NCBI RefSeq assembly: GCF_008638305.1
Contig: NZ_VTPZ01000007.1
Coordinates: 9,437 to 73,436 of the forward strand
From: Pseudomonas profundi
Lineage (GTDB): Bacteria > Pseudomonadota > Gammaproteobacteria > Pseudomonadales > Pseudomonadaceae
Direction of reading: 5' to 3'
DNA: 64,000 nucleotides
Shown here: positions 7,873 through 15,682 of the stretch, piece by piece
Layout of the letters: every line of letters begins with the position of its first letter
Numbering within the stretch: the stretch's first letter is position 1
Notes under the pieces: generated by a model
Told to the model about the DNA's origin: nothing
The model's database searches: none
The model's input: only the letters and a program-made list of their open reading frames with translations
Program-made: the position numbers and the translations under genes

Positions 7873-10197
7873 TTACAGGGTACTACGACGCGGAAGAAGG
7901 AAATTAGGATCCGCTACCGCTTCCTGTTGCCGCAGTTGACGGGCGGCATCGACCATCGCTTTCAGTGCAGCCCGGGTTTCGGTCCAACCCCGAGTTTTCA
8001 AGCCGCAATCGGGATTAACCCATAAGCGTTCCAGGGGGATGACGCGCGCCGCCTTGCGCAACAACCGCAGCATCTCATTGCACTGCGGGATCCGTGGTGA
8101 GTGAATGTCATACACCCCCGGCCCTATCGCGTTCGGATAGGCAAAATCGGCAAAGGCGTCCAGCAGCTCCATGTCCGAACGGGATGTTTCGATGGTGATC
8201 ACATCCGCATCCATGTCCGCGATAGCGCCCAGAACATCGTTGAATTCGCTATAGCACATATGCGTATGGATCTGCGTGGTATCGGCTACACCACTGGCGC
8301 TGATGCGAAACACCTCCGACGCCCAGCGCAGGTAGTCGCCCTGCTCGGCCGCACGCAACGGTAATCCTTCCCGATAGGCAGGTTCGTCAATCTGGATGAT
8401 GTTGATACCGGCGCGCTCGAGATCAACCACTTCGTCACGAAGGGCCAGCGCGAGCTGCCGCGCACTGACTTCACGGGGCACGTCTTCGCGCTGGAACGAC
8501 CACATCAGCATGGTTACCGGGCCCGTGAGCATGCCTTTAACCGGGCGCTCCGTCAGGCTTTGCGCATAGCGCGCCCATTCGACCGTCATTGCACGCGCTC
8601 GGCTGATGTCACCATAGATGATCGGCGGCTTCACGCAGCGCGATCCATAGCTCTGGACCCAGCCGAATCGGCTGAAAACGTAGCCTTCGAGCTGCTCACC
8701 GAAGTACTCGACCATATCGTTGCGCTCGGCTTCACCGTGCACCAGCACATCCAGATCCAGCGCCTCCTGCTCGGCAATCACCTGGGCAATTTCCGACTGC
8801 ATGGCGGCTACATACTCCGCTTCAGAGAGATCACCCACCTTGAACGCCCGGCGCGCGGACCGGATCTCGGCTGTTTGCGGAAACGACCCGATAGTTGTGG
8901 TGGGTAACAGAGGTAGATGCAATGCCTGCTGCTGAACCGCCGCGCGGACTGAATAGGCCGAGTGCCGCTGGCTGTGCTGCGGCTGGGTGCCTCGAAGTCG
9001 TGCCGCGACCGCTGAATTATGAATGCGGCCTGAGGCGCAACGTGCTTGCTGAATCTGATCGGACAGCTGAATAGCCGCCACCACTTTGGGCTCGGAGGGG
9101 TTATTCAATGCCTGGGCAATCAATGCTGTTTCGCTGACTTTCTGCACAGAAAAGGCCAACCATTCGCGCAACTCTTTGTCGAAATGGTTCTCGCGCTCAA
9201 GATCAACCGGAGCATGCAAAAGCGAACAGCTGGGCGCCACCCACAGTCGCTCGCCCCATTTTTCCTCTGCACTGCGTAACGCCACCAGCGCAGCAGACAG
9301 ATCGCAACGCCAGATATTACGGCCATTGACCACGCCCAGCGACAGCACCTTGTAGCTGGGCAGACGATCCACTACCGCCAACAATTGTTGGGGAGCGCGC
9401 ACCAGGTCTACATGCAGACCATCAACCGGCAGAGCGCAGGCCAGGCCGAGATTGTCATCCAGCGCGCCAAAATAGGTGGTCAGCAGTTTGCGCAGCGGTG
9501 CCCGTTGCAGCAGGTTATAGGCGCTCTCGTATGCCGCTTTCCACTCCGCTGGCAAGTCGAGTACCAATGCCGGCTCATCAATCTGCACCCACTCGACGCC
9601 CCGCTCCGCCAATCGCTCGAAGATCTGGCAATACACCGGTAGCAGGCGTTCGAGCAATTCCAGGCGATCAAACTCGACGCCCTTGGTCTTGCCCAGCCAC
9701 AGATAACTGAGTGGGCCCAGCACCACCGGTTTCACTTTGTACCCAAGCGCCAGCGCCTCGTCGACCTCATCGAACAACTGGTGCCATTGCAGGCTGAACT
9801 GCTGATCCTCGACAAACTCCGGGACCAGATAGTGATAATTGGTATCGAACCACTTGGTCATTTCGCAGGCAAAGGTGTCGCTGCCCGCAGTGCTAACGCC
9901 ACGCGCCATGCGAAACAAGGTGTCCAGATCCGCTTGCTCTGTGGCACCGAACCGGGACGGAACGGCACCCACCATCAGGCTATGCGTGAGAACCTGGTCA
10001 TACCAGGCGAAATCGCCTACCGGCAGCAAGCCCAGCCCTGCGTCTGCCTGTATTTGCCAGTGCGCCGCACGCAATTCGCGGCCCGTCTGCAGCAGGCTCG
10101 CCTTATCCAGCGTGCCGTTCCAGTAGGCTTCCAATGCCTTCTTCAATTCGCGGTCGCGTCCTATCCGGGGAAACCCCAGGTTATGGGCCAATGCCAT
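7873..10197 (-). CDS. metE: Cobalamin-independent methionine synthase
   Basis: MetE transfers the methyl group of 5-methyltetrahydropteroyl-triglutamate to homocysteine, the last step of methionine synthesis. The 774-residue product starts [13 protein letters not shown] after GGAG; an upstream ATG at 10209 would add four residues. The two barrel halves are present: [13 protein letters not shown] at the N-terminus, [10 protein letters not shown] at the start of the catalytic half, and zinc ligands in HTHMCYSEF, the Glu of [11 protein letters not shown] and [12 protein letters not shown]. It is divergent from metR over about 110 bases, the usual arrangement for activator control. The leader is too short to hold a cobalamin riboswitch. 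Confidence 0.96.
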   Translation of the reverse strand: MALAHNLGFPRIGRDRELKKALEAYWNGTLDKASLLQTGRELRAAHWQIQADAGLGLLPVGDFAWYDQVLTHSLMVGAVPSRFGATEQADLDTLFRMARGVSTAGSDTFACEMTKWFDTNYHYLVPEFVEDQQFSLQWHQLFDEVDEALALGYKVKPVVLGPLSYLWLGKTKGVEFDRLELLERLLPVYCQIFERLAERGVEWVQIDEPALVLDLPAEWKAAYESAYNLLQRAPLRKLLTTYFGALDDNLGLACALPVDGLHVDLVRAPQQLLAVVDRLPSYKVLSLGVVNGRNIWRCDLSAALVALRSAEEKWGERLWVAPSCSLLHAPVDLERENHFDKELREWLAFSVQKVSETALIAQALNNPSEPKVVAAIQLSDQIQQARCASGRIHNSAVAARLRGTQPQHSQRHSAYSVRAAVQQQALHLPLLPTTTIGSFPQTAEIRSARRAFKVGDLSEAEYVAAMQSEIAQVIAEQEALDLDVLVHGEAERNDMVEYFGEQLEGYVFSRFGWVQSYGSRCVKPPIIYGDISRARAMTVEWARYAQSLTERPVKGMLTGPVTMLMWSFQREDVPREVSARQLALALRDEVVDLERAGINIIQIDEPAYREGLPLRAAEQGDYLRWASEVFRISASGVADTTQIHTHMCYSEFNDVLGAIADMDADVITIETSRSDMELLDAFADFAYPNAIGPGVYDIHSPRIPQCNEMLRLLRKAARVIPLERLWVNPDCGLKTRGWTETRAALKAMVDAARQLRQQEAVADPNFLLPRRSTL

Positions 10198-10250
10198 GGC
10201 AATCTCCAAGTCTTTTAAGCGAGACGCATAGGATCGGCCGCAACGGATGC

Positions 10251-10294
10251 TGAATCAAACTCATCGTGCTAACGTTAAACTTCTAAATTATTCA
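10251..10294. promoter_or_regulatory. Candidate MetR sites between metE and metR
   Basis: MetR recognises TGAA-N5-TTCA. Two imperfect matches lie in the 110-base divergent region: TGAATCAAACTCA at 10251-10263 and, on the minus strand, TGAATAATTTAGA at 10282-10294. Position between the two genes fits MetR control, but each site has mismatches in one arm. Confidence 0.35.
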
Positions 10295-10307
10295 TGATGA
10301 GCCAAGC

Positions 10308-11231
10308 ATGCTTGAGATCCGCCACCTGAAGACCCTTGCCACCCTGCGCGAAGCCGAAAGCCTGGTTGAAGCATCTGAACGATTGCATCTCACGCAATCG
10401 GCTTTATCTCATCAACTGAAAAATCTTGAGGAAGAGTTGGGCCTGCAGCTGTTTGTGCGCAAGACGCGCCCGGTGCGCTTTACCAGTGCCGGATTACGAT
10501 TGCTGCGCCTGGCGGACAACCTGTTGCCGCAATTGCGCCAGGCCGAGCGCGACCTTCAGCGTCTCGCGGGCGGACAGGCCGGACGCCTGCATATGGCTAT
10601 CGAATGCCACAGTTGCTTCCAATGGCTGATGCCGACTATCGACCAGTTCCGCAATGCCTGGCCCGAAGTGGAGGTCGACTTTGCTTCCGGGTTCTTCTTC
10701 GCCCCGCTGCCGGCGCTGGCCCGTGGAGAACTCGATCTTGTGGTGACCTCCGATCCCCAGGATATTCCCGGTATCACCTATGTCCCGCTGTTTACCTATG
10801 AGGCACAGCTGGCGATCAGCAACCAGCACCCGCTGGTCAACCGCGCGTTCGTGGAGCCGGTGGACCTGGCTGGTGAAACCTTGATCTGCTATCCGGTGGA
10901 TCGTGAGCGACTGGATATCTTCAAGCACTTTCTTGAGCCTGCCGGCATCGAGCCCGCCGCCGTGCGCAATGCCGAGATGACGGTGATGATGATGCAGCTG
11001 GTGGCGTCCGGCCGCGGGGTGTGTTGCCTGCCCAACTGGGCCATGGCGGAATATCTGCAACGTGGCTATGTCAGTGCGCGACCGCTCGGTTCTGAAGGGC
11101 TATTTGGCACCTTGTATGCAGCCGTGCGTGACGACATGCTCGACAGCTCATATATGCAGGATTTCCTTCTCACAGCCAAGGACATCTCCTTCGCCACCCT
11201 CGACGGGGTGACTGCCAAGGCGCTCGCCTGA
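10308..11231 (+). CDS. metR: LysR-type regulator MetR
   Basis: A 307-residue LysR-family regulator. The N-terminal winged helix-turn-helix (residues 1-60) includes SLVEASERLHLTQSALSHQL and the following LEEELGLQLFVR; the rest is the periplasmic-binding-like effector domain. MetR uses homocysteine to activate metE and related genes. Assignment to MetR rather than another LysR rests on the divergent metE neighbour and on sequence features such as LHMAIECHSCFQWLMP, which I recognise from MetR. Full length and intact. Confidence 0.92.
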   Translation: MLEIRHLKTLATLREAESLVEASERLHLTQSALSHQLKNLEEELGLQLFVRKTRPVRFTSAGLRLLRLADNLLPQLRQAERDLQRLAGGQAGRLHMAIECHSCFQWLMPTIDQFRNAWPEVEVDFASGFFFAPLPALARGELDLVVTSDPQDIPGITYVPLFTYEAQLAISNQHPLVNRAFVEPVDLAGETLICYPVDRERLDIFKHFLEPAGIEPAAVRNAEMTVMMMQLVASGRGVCCLPNWAMAEYLQRGYVSARPLGSEGLFGTLYAAVRDDMLDSSYMQDFLLTAKDISFATLDGVTAKALA

Positions 11232-11540
11232 CCTGTTTTGAAATTCGACTGGCAGCTAAACGCAGACGTTAGAAGCTGTGCAGGGCTATGGAGGGCCGGG
11301 CTCCATTCCGGCCATGGTGCTTGGCGGCTACACCGATGTTCGGGATGGGCTCAACCGTCCATTAGCGGTGGGCATGGTGTTTCTCTGACGGCGCTCACAT
11401 TTTTCCGCCGCCACTCCCCCAATCAGGCGAGATCCAGCATTGCGCTGATCAATATACATTGATCCGATCCAGAGCCTGACTTGGGTCTCGACCATAGCGC
11501 TCGGTAAGCAGTAACAATAAGAATCGACAGGGTTCCAACG
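11232..11540. other. Intergenic region before hydrolase 1; possible gene remnant and palindrome
   Basis: Between metR and the first secreted hydrolase. An open stretch at about 11278-11391 (+) encodes AVQGYGG...GGYTDVRDGLNRPLAVGMVFL and a stop, with no start codon or ribosome site, and may be the 3' end of a decayed gene. A perfect inverted repeat, GATCAAT-ATAC-ATTGATC, lies at 11447-11464, about 75 bases before the hydrolase start, and is listed separately. Confidence 0.3.
11447..11464. promoter_or_regulatory. Perfect 7-4-7 inverted repeat upstream of hydrolase 1
   Basis: GATCAAT (11447-11453), spacer ATAC, ATTGATC (11458-11464) form an 18-bp perfect dyad. The same 7-4-7 geometry, with related half-sites, occurs upstream of hydrolase 3 (13692-13709). 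It looks like an operator for a dimeric regulator; the regulator is unknown. Confidence 0.45.
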
Positions 11541-12419
11541 ATGAACGCTTCCTTGCACAAATTTACCGCTGTTGCTTTTGGTCTGTTGTTGTCTTCTGGC
11601 GCCATGGCCTACAACCCGACGCCTCCAACCAATCCTGATCCCGATCCGAATCCGGGTGAAGGCTCTGGCTTTCCATCCGTATCGGATTTCAGCCGCTCTG
11701 GCTCGTTCTCAACCACCAATGGTAACGAAGGCCCGAACTGCACCATCTACCGTCCGCGCACCCTCGGTGATAACGGTCTAAAGCACCCCATCATTCTCTG
11801 GGGTAACGGCACCGGGTCCTCGCCAAGCACCTATAGCGCCTTGTTGACTCACTGGGCCAGCCACGGTTTTGTCGTCGCAGCCGCGCGTACCTCCAATGCA
11901 GGCTCAGGCGAAGAGATGATTGATTGTCTTGATTATCTGGTCGAGCAGAACGGCCGCAGCAGCGGCACCTATGGCGGCAAACTCAATGTAAACCGCGTCG
12001 GTACTGCCGGCCACTCCCAGGGTGGTGGCGGCACCATCATGGCCGGGCAGGACAATCGCGTCACAGCGACCGCGCCGTTTCAGCCATACACCATCGGCCT
12101 CGGTCACCGTTCATCCTCACAAAGCAACCAGAGCGGGCCAATGTTCCTGATGACTGGCGGTGCGGACACCATTGCCGCTCCCTCACGTAATGCTCAACCA
12201 GTCTTCAATCGCGCCAACGTTCCTGTTTTCTGGGGCGAGCTGAATTCGGCCAGTCATTTTGAGCCAGTGGGCAACGCAGGCGGATTTCGCGGTCCCTCTA
12301 CTGCCTGGTTGCGTTACCACCTGATGGCAGACCAGAACGCACGCAGCACTTTCTACGGCAACAACTGCACACTGTGCTCTGACCGCAGCTGGACCGTTCG
12401 CCGTAAAGACATTAACTGA
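11541..12419 (+). CDS. Secreted polyester-hydrolase-like alpha/beta hydrolase (copy 1)
   Basis: A 292-residue exported serine hydrolase. A Sec signal peptide ends near AMA (residues 21-23), followed by a Pro/Asn/Asp-rich linker and the catalytic domain. The nucleophile elbow is GHSQGGGG with Ser159; the likely acid is Asp209 in GGADT and the base His239 in SASHFEP. Cys276 and Cys279 near the C-terminus, plus Cys67 and Cys129, could form disulfides. The order and spacing match PET hydrolases and bacterial cutinases (GxSMGGGG, then D, then H), but Gln follows the Ser where those enzymes have Met. The substrate could be natural polyesters, lipids or synthetic polyesters. It is first of three close paralogues in tandem and has its own terminator. 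Confidence 0.8.
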   Translation: MNASLHKFTAVAFGLLLSSGAMAYNPTPPTNPDPDPNPGEGSGFPSVSDFSRSGSFSTTNGNEGPNCTIYRPRTLGDNGLKHPIILWGNGTGSSPSTYSALLTHWASHGFVVAAARTSNAGSGEEMIDCLDYLVEQNGRSSGTYGGKLNVNRVGTAGHSQGGGGTIMAGQDNRVTATAPFQPYTIGLGHRSSSQSNQSGPMFLMTGGADTIAAPSRNAQPVFNRANVPVFWGELNSASHFEPVGNAGGFRGPSTAWLRYHLMADQNARSTFYGNNCTLCSDRSWTVRRKDIN

Positions 12420-12448
12420 TACCCGCGTTTCACTTTGTTCCTCTCTTT

Positions 12449-12474
12449 ACGGCTGCTTTGGCAGCCGTTTTTTT
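12449..12474 (+). terminator. Rho-independent terminator after hydrolase 1
   Basis: ACGGCTGC (12449-12456), loop TTTG, GCAGCCGT (12461-12468), then an unbroken T run to 12474. It sits 30 bases after the stop codon of copy 1. Confidence 0.9.
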
Positions 12475-12534
12475 AGCCCAAAATCCAGCTCTCGCGGCCT
12501 GACTGCAAGCATCTCTTGTGCGCCGTTTCGCAAA

Positions 12535-12566
12535 ATTCACCCGAAGGTGTCTCATATTCACCCGAA
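12535..12566. promoter_or_regulatory. Direct repeats ATTCACCCGAA upstream of hydrolase 2
   Basis: ATTCACCCGAA occurs at 12535-12545 and again at 12556-12566, a 21-base period that would put both on the same face of the helix. A further GTGAAT lies at about 12611. ATTCAC half-sites recur as a perfect dyad upstream of hydrolase 3. Tandem direct repeats of this kind suit an AraC-type or cooperative activator, but no binding protein is known. Confidence 0.45.
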
Positions 12567-12691
12567 CAGGCGACTGTGTATCAAATTGGAAAGCGCTAGG
12601 GTTTGCTCCGTGAATGCGAAACAACGTCGTTGGAAGTAGCTGCAGGCTCAATGATGAATCCCCATAAGAAAGCTAAGAAAGAGAGATCACC

Positions 12692-13564
12692 ATGAAAGCA
12701 CCACTGTTGAAACTGACGAGCGTCGCCATTGGCGTCCTACTTTCGGCCGGAGCCATGGCCTACAACCCACCTGGCGGCGGAGATGGCGGTGATAATGGCG
12801 GAGGCGGTGGCGACTTCCCATCGGTTTCCGACTTCAGCCGGTCTGGTTCCTTTTCGACCACTAACGGAAATGAAGGTCCGAGCTGCAGCATCTACCGTCC
12901 GCGCACCCTCGGTGAAAATGGACGTCAGCATCCGATCATCCTCTGGGGCAACGGCACCGGCTCCAGCCCAACTACTTACCGCTCACTGCTAGATCACTGG
13001 GCGAGCCATGGCTTCGTCGTCGCCGCGGCACGCACCTCCAATGCCGGTACCGGCCGCGACATGATTGCCTGCCTCGACTATCTGGTTCAGCAGAATGGCC
13101 GCAGCACAGGTACTTATGCCGGCAAGCTGAACGTAAACCGCGTGGGTACTGCAGGGCACTCTCAGGGAGGCGGCGGTAGCATCATGGCTGGTCAGGACAG
13201 TCGCGTGACCGTTACTGCACCCTTCCAGCCCTACACCATCGGGCTTGGCCACAGTTCATCCTCGCAGAGCAACCAGAACGGTCCAATGTTCCTCATGACC
13301 GGTAGCTCGGACAGCATCGCCTCACCAACCTTGAATGCCGCTCCGGTATTCCGCCGCGCCAACGTGCCGGTCTTCTGGGGCGAGCTGTCACGTGCCAGCC
13401 ACTTCGAGCCTGTGGGTGACGGCGGCGGGTTCCGCGGTCCATCCACAGCATGGTTCCGCTTTCATCTGATGAGCGATGGCAACGCCGAGAGCACCTTCTA
13501 CGGCAGCAACTGCGGCCTGTGTAGTGATCGCAGCTGGGACGTAGAGCGCAAAGGCATCAACTAA
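12692..13564 (+). CDS. Secreted polyester-hydrolase-like alpha/beta hydrolase (copy 2)
   Basis: A 290-residue paralogue of the preceding gene. The start follows AGAGAG with a six-base gap. The signal peptide ends at AMA (21-23), followed by a glycine/aspartate-rich linker (GGGDGGDNGGGGGD) unlike the proline-rich linker of copy 1. Catalytic residues are Ser157 in GHSQGGGG, Asp207 in GSSDS and His237 in RASHFEP; the C-terminal Cys pair (CGLC) is kept. Most of the catalytic domain is identical to copy 1, so the pair arose by a fairly recent duplication, while the linker and a few surface segments have diverged. Substrate as for copy 1: polyesters or lipid esters, unproven. Confidence 0.8.
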   Translation: MKAPLLKLTSVAIGVLLSAGAMAYNPPGGGDGGDNGGGGGDFPSVSDFSRSGSFSTTNGNEGPSCSIYRPRTLGENGRQHPIILWGNGTGSSPTTYRSLLDHWASHGFVVAAARTSNAGTGRDMIACLDYLVQQNGRSTGTYAGKLNVNRVGTAGHSQGGGGSIMAGQDSRVTVTAPFQPYTIGLGHSSSSQSNQNGPMFLMTGSSDSIASPTLNAAPVFRRANVPVFWGELSRASHFEPVGDGGGFRGPSTAWFRFHLMSDGNAESTFYGSNCGLCSDRSWDVERKGIN

Positions 13565-13583
13565 ACTGAGGCATCGGCACTCG

Positions 13584-13616
13584 AAGCCGGTTACCGAAAG
13601 GTAGCCGGCTTTTTTA
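13584..13616 (+). terminator. Rho-independent terminator after hydrolase 2
   Basis: AAGCCGGTTACC (13584-13595), loop GAAA, then GGTAGCCGGCTT, a 12-bp stem with one T-G wobble, followed by a T run to 13615. It lies about 20 bases after the stop codon. Confidence 0.9.
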
Positions 13617-13691
13617 TCTTTGGTTGGCAGAACGCCACTACGCGGGCCGTGATACGGGACACAAAACAGGCCGACTTCACCCTTTTGGGCG

Positions 13692-13709
13692 AGTGAATAG
13701 TCATTCACT
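13692..13709. promoter_or_regulatory. Perfect 7-4-7 inverted repeat upstream of hydrolase 3
   Basis: AGTGAAT (13692-13698), spacer AGTC, ATTCACT (13703-13709). It is about 95 bases before the start of copy 3 and shares the ATTCAC half-site with the direct repeats upstream of copy 2 and the 7-4-7 layout of the site upstream of copy 1. Confidence 0.45.
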
Positions 13710-13803
13710 GGTCGATAGTTTCTTACTCGCAGCGAGCGCAGCAGTTGTCAGGGATGATCTTGAGCTCAGTTCAACCCTTACAATAATGCTAAGAGAGATC
13801 ATG

Positions 13804-14673
13804 ATGAATTTACCCGTAATGAAGCTTTCCGCTTTCACACTCGGTCTTGCGCTGTCTGCCAGCGCATTGGCTGGTAACCCACCCGGCGGCAACCCTCCAG
13901 GCGATCTGCCGGTAGACTCGGGTTTTCCCGCAGTAAATGATTTCGCAGCGGACGGCCCTTTTGCTACGACCGCCAGCAGCGAAGGTCCCAGCTGCCGGAT
14001 CTCGCGCCCGCGCACACTCGGAGAAGATGGCCTCAAGCATCCGATCATCATCTGGGGTAACGGTACGGGTGGCGGCGCAACAACCTATGCCGGCCTGCAT
14101 GAGCACTGGGCAAGCCACGGGTTTGTCGTCGCAGCAGCCACCACGGCCAACGCCGGCAGTGGTGAGGAAATGATCGCCTGTCTCGACTATCTGGCTCAAC
14201 AAAATGGCCGTAGCGGAGGCACCTACGGGGGCAAGCTTGACCTCAACCGTATCGGCGCATCCGGCCACTCCCAGGGTGGTGGCGGCACCATCATGGCGGG
14301 CCAGGATCCGCGGATTACGACCACGGCCCCTTTCCAGCCATACGTACTTGGCCTCGGCCACGAGTCGTCCTCGCAGCGCAACCAGAACGGCCCGATGTTC
14401 CTGATGACCGGTAGCGACGATACACTGGCAGGCTCAGCATTGAATGGTCGCCCCGTCTTCCGCAATGCTAACGTCCCGGTATTCTGGGGCGAGTTGCAGG
14501 GTGTAGCGCACTTTGAACCTGTGGGCGACGCCGGCGGCTATCGCGGCCCGTCAACTGCCTGGTATCGCTATCAGCTAATGGGCGATCAAAACGCTGCCGG
14601 CGTTTTTGAAGGCTCCGACTGCACGTTGTGCACCTCACGCGACTGGGAAGTTCAGAAGAAAGATTTCAACTGA
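13804..14673 (+). CDS. Secreted polyester-hydrolase-like alpha/beta hydrolase (copy 3)
   Basis: A 289-residue paralogue, the most divergent of the three. Of two adjacent ATGs, the one at 13804 keeps the same AGAGAG-to-start spacing as copy 2. The signal peptide ends near ALA (21-23) and the linker is GNPPGGNPPGD. Catalytic residues are Ser156 in GHSQGGGG, Asp206 in GSDDT and His236 in GVAHFEP; the Cys pair (CTLC) is conserved. Differences cluster around the presumed cleft: HESSSQRN and ELQGVAHF replace the copy 1/2 residues, and VLGLGH replaces TIGLGH, which may shift substrate range. A strong terminator follows. The product is predicted periplasmic or secreted. Confidence 0.8.
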   Translation: MNLPVMKLSAFTLGLALSASALAGNPPGGNPPGDLPVDSGFPAVNDFAADGPFATTASSEGPSCRISRPRTLGEDGLKHPIIIWGNGTGGGATTYAGLHEHWASHGFVVAAATTANAGSGEEMIACLDYLAQQNGRSGGTYGGKLDLNRIGASGHSQGGGGTIMAGQDPRITTTAPFQPYVLGLGHESSSQRNQNGPMFLMTGSDDTLAGSALNGRPVFRNANVPVFWGELQGVAHFEPVGDAGGYRGPSTAWYRYQLMGDQNAAGVFEGSDCTLCTSRDWEVQKKDFN

Positions 14674-14711
14674 TATCAGGCTTCGCAAAGCCCCAACCCA
14701 GCGTGACCGAG

Positions 14712-14740
14712 AGCCGGCTATCATTCGATAGCCGGTTTTT
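14712..14740 (+). terminator. Rho-independent terminator after hydrolase 3
   Basis: CCGGCTATC (14714-14722), loop ATTC, GATAGCCGG (14727-14735) then TTTTT. A perfect 9-bp stem extended by an A-T and a G-T pair. Confidence 0.9.
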
Positions 14741-15007
14741 CTTTTCGCTTTCCCGACCTTGTCCAGCCTAGCTCCCGGTAGCAAAAAGCAGCACTCAGCG
14801 GTGACCATCAAGTCTGCCCCTGACTGTTCGCCCAGCAGACATATCCGTGTTCCGGTTAAAGGGGATACAAATTCAGTCTCGCTTATCGCTAGAACACGAA
14901 GCTCGTATTTGTCCGCAGACCGCGCAACAAAACAAGCGAAGCCTGATTTGCTACCTGCTCCAGGTGCGGGACACTTCTATTCTTGGTATCAGCCTTGCTA
15001 CTATAGG

Positions 15008-15031
15008 TGTCAACAATGACAATCACGTGAT
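15008..15031. promoter_or_regulatory. Adjacent palindromes just upstream of the TetR gene
   Basis: TGTCA-ACAA-TGACA (15008-15021) is followed directly by the perfect palindrome ATCACGTGAT (15022-15031), ending 16 bases before the TetR start codon. TetR-family proteins usually bind such dyads and repress their own genes, so this is a candidate autoregulatory operator. Confidence 0.45.
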
Positions 15032-15047
15032 CAAATAGGCAGTCCAT

Positions 15048-15671
15048 ATGAGCAAGCCCAACACCCCGCTGGCCCTGGCACTCTCGCAGCGTAAATCAGA
15101 TGAACGCGCGACACCGTTGAGCGCCTTTCGCATGGCCAGGCGATGGTGGCTGGAGGGCCGCAGACTGAATCTATCGTTGCTGGCAGAAGAGCTGGATATC
15201 GGTCGCGCGACGCTGATGCGCTGGGTCGGCAATAAAGACCTGTTGATGGGCGAGATACTCTGGTCGCTCTACAAGGAAATTTACGACGAGTCGATCGAGC
15301 GCGCCCAGGCGGACCCCAAACTCACGGGGATCGACTTTCTATCCCAGATCTATAACGACATCAACGTCGCTCTGATCGAAGCCAAGCCGTTGCACAACTT
15401 TCTGCATTCCGAGCCCCAATGGGGGCTGCAGCTACTCACTTCGAACATTGCCGGCTTGCAGAATCGCCTGATCGAAACCTGGCGCAAATTGTTCGAACAC
15501 GAAATAGAGGCCGGCAGGATAAACCCGGAAATGGACGCCGAAAGCCTGGCGTACTTCATTATCCGTATCGGTGAGAGCGCCATTTACTGCGACCTTATTT
15601 GCGGCCGCACGCCTGATGCGAAACAGGCCGACACTGCCTTTCGGCTGCTGGTGAATGGTCATAGCCGATAG
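15048..15671 (+). CDS. TetR family regulator, QsdR type
   Basis: A 207-residue cytoplasmic regulator. Residues about 25-65 form the TetR helix-turn-helix (LSLLAEELDIGRATLMRWVG), with the RWVG-K recognition segment typical of the QsdR subgroup, and the C-terminal ligand domain shows WGLQLLTS and YFIIRIGESAIYCDLICGR, also as in QsdR. Rhodococcus QsdR represses a lactone-hydrolase gene and responds to lactones. Here it stands directly after three secreted ester hydrolases, so control of those genes by a hydrolysis product is an attractive but untested idea. A strong terminator separates it from copy 3, so it has its own promoter. It is convergent with the histidine kinase gene. Confidence 0.8.
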   Translation: MSKPNTPLALALSQRKSDERATPLSAFRMARRWWLEGRRLNLSLLAEELDIGRATLMRWVGNKDLLMGEILWSLYKEIYDESIERAQADPKLTGIDFLSQIYNDINVALIEAKPLHNFLHSEPQWGLQLLTSNIAGLQNRLIETWRKLFEHEIEAGRINPEMDAESLAYFIIRIGESAIYCDLICGRTPDAKQADTAFRLLVNGHSR

Positions 15672-15682
15672 GGTTGATCGAC

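Larger units (their letters stand above)
14674..15047. other. Intergenic region between hydrolase 3 and the TetR gene
   Basis: It holds the hydrolase 3 terminator (14712-14740) and, close to the next start codon, the palindromes at 15008-15031. The roughly 260 bases between show no open frame with a ribosome site and nothing else I can name. Confidence 0.4.

Noticed and set aside
10198-10307. Cobalamin riboswitch in the metE leader
   Set aside because: The leader of about 110 bases is too short for the aptamer and has no B12-box-like sequence.
11320-11350. Similarity of TTCGGGATGGG to antisense 5S rRNA
   Set aside because: The match is about 11 bases and the flanks do not fit 5S rRNA.
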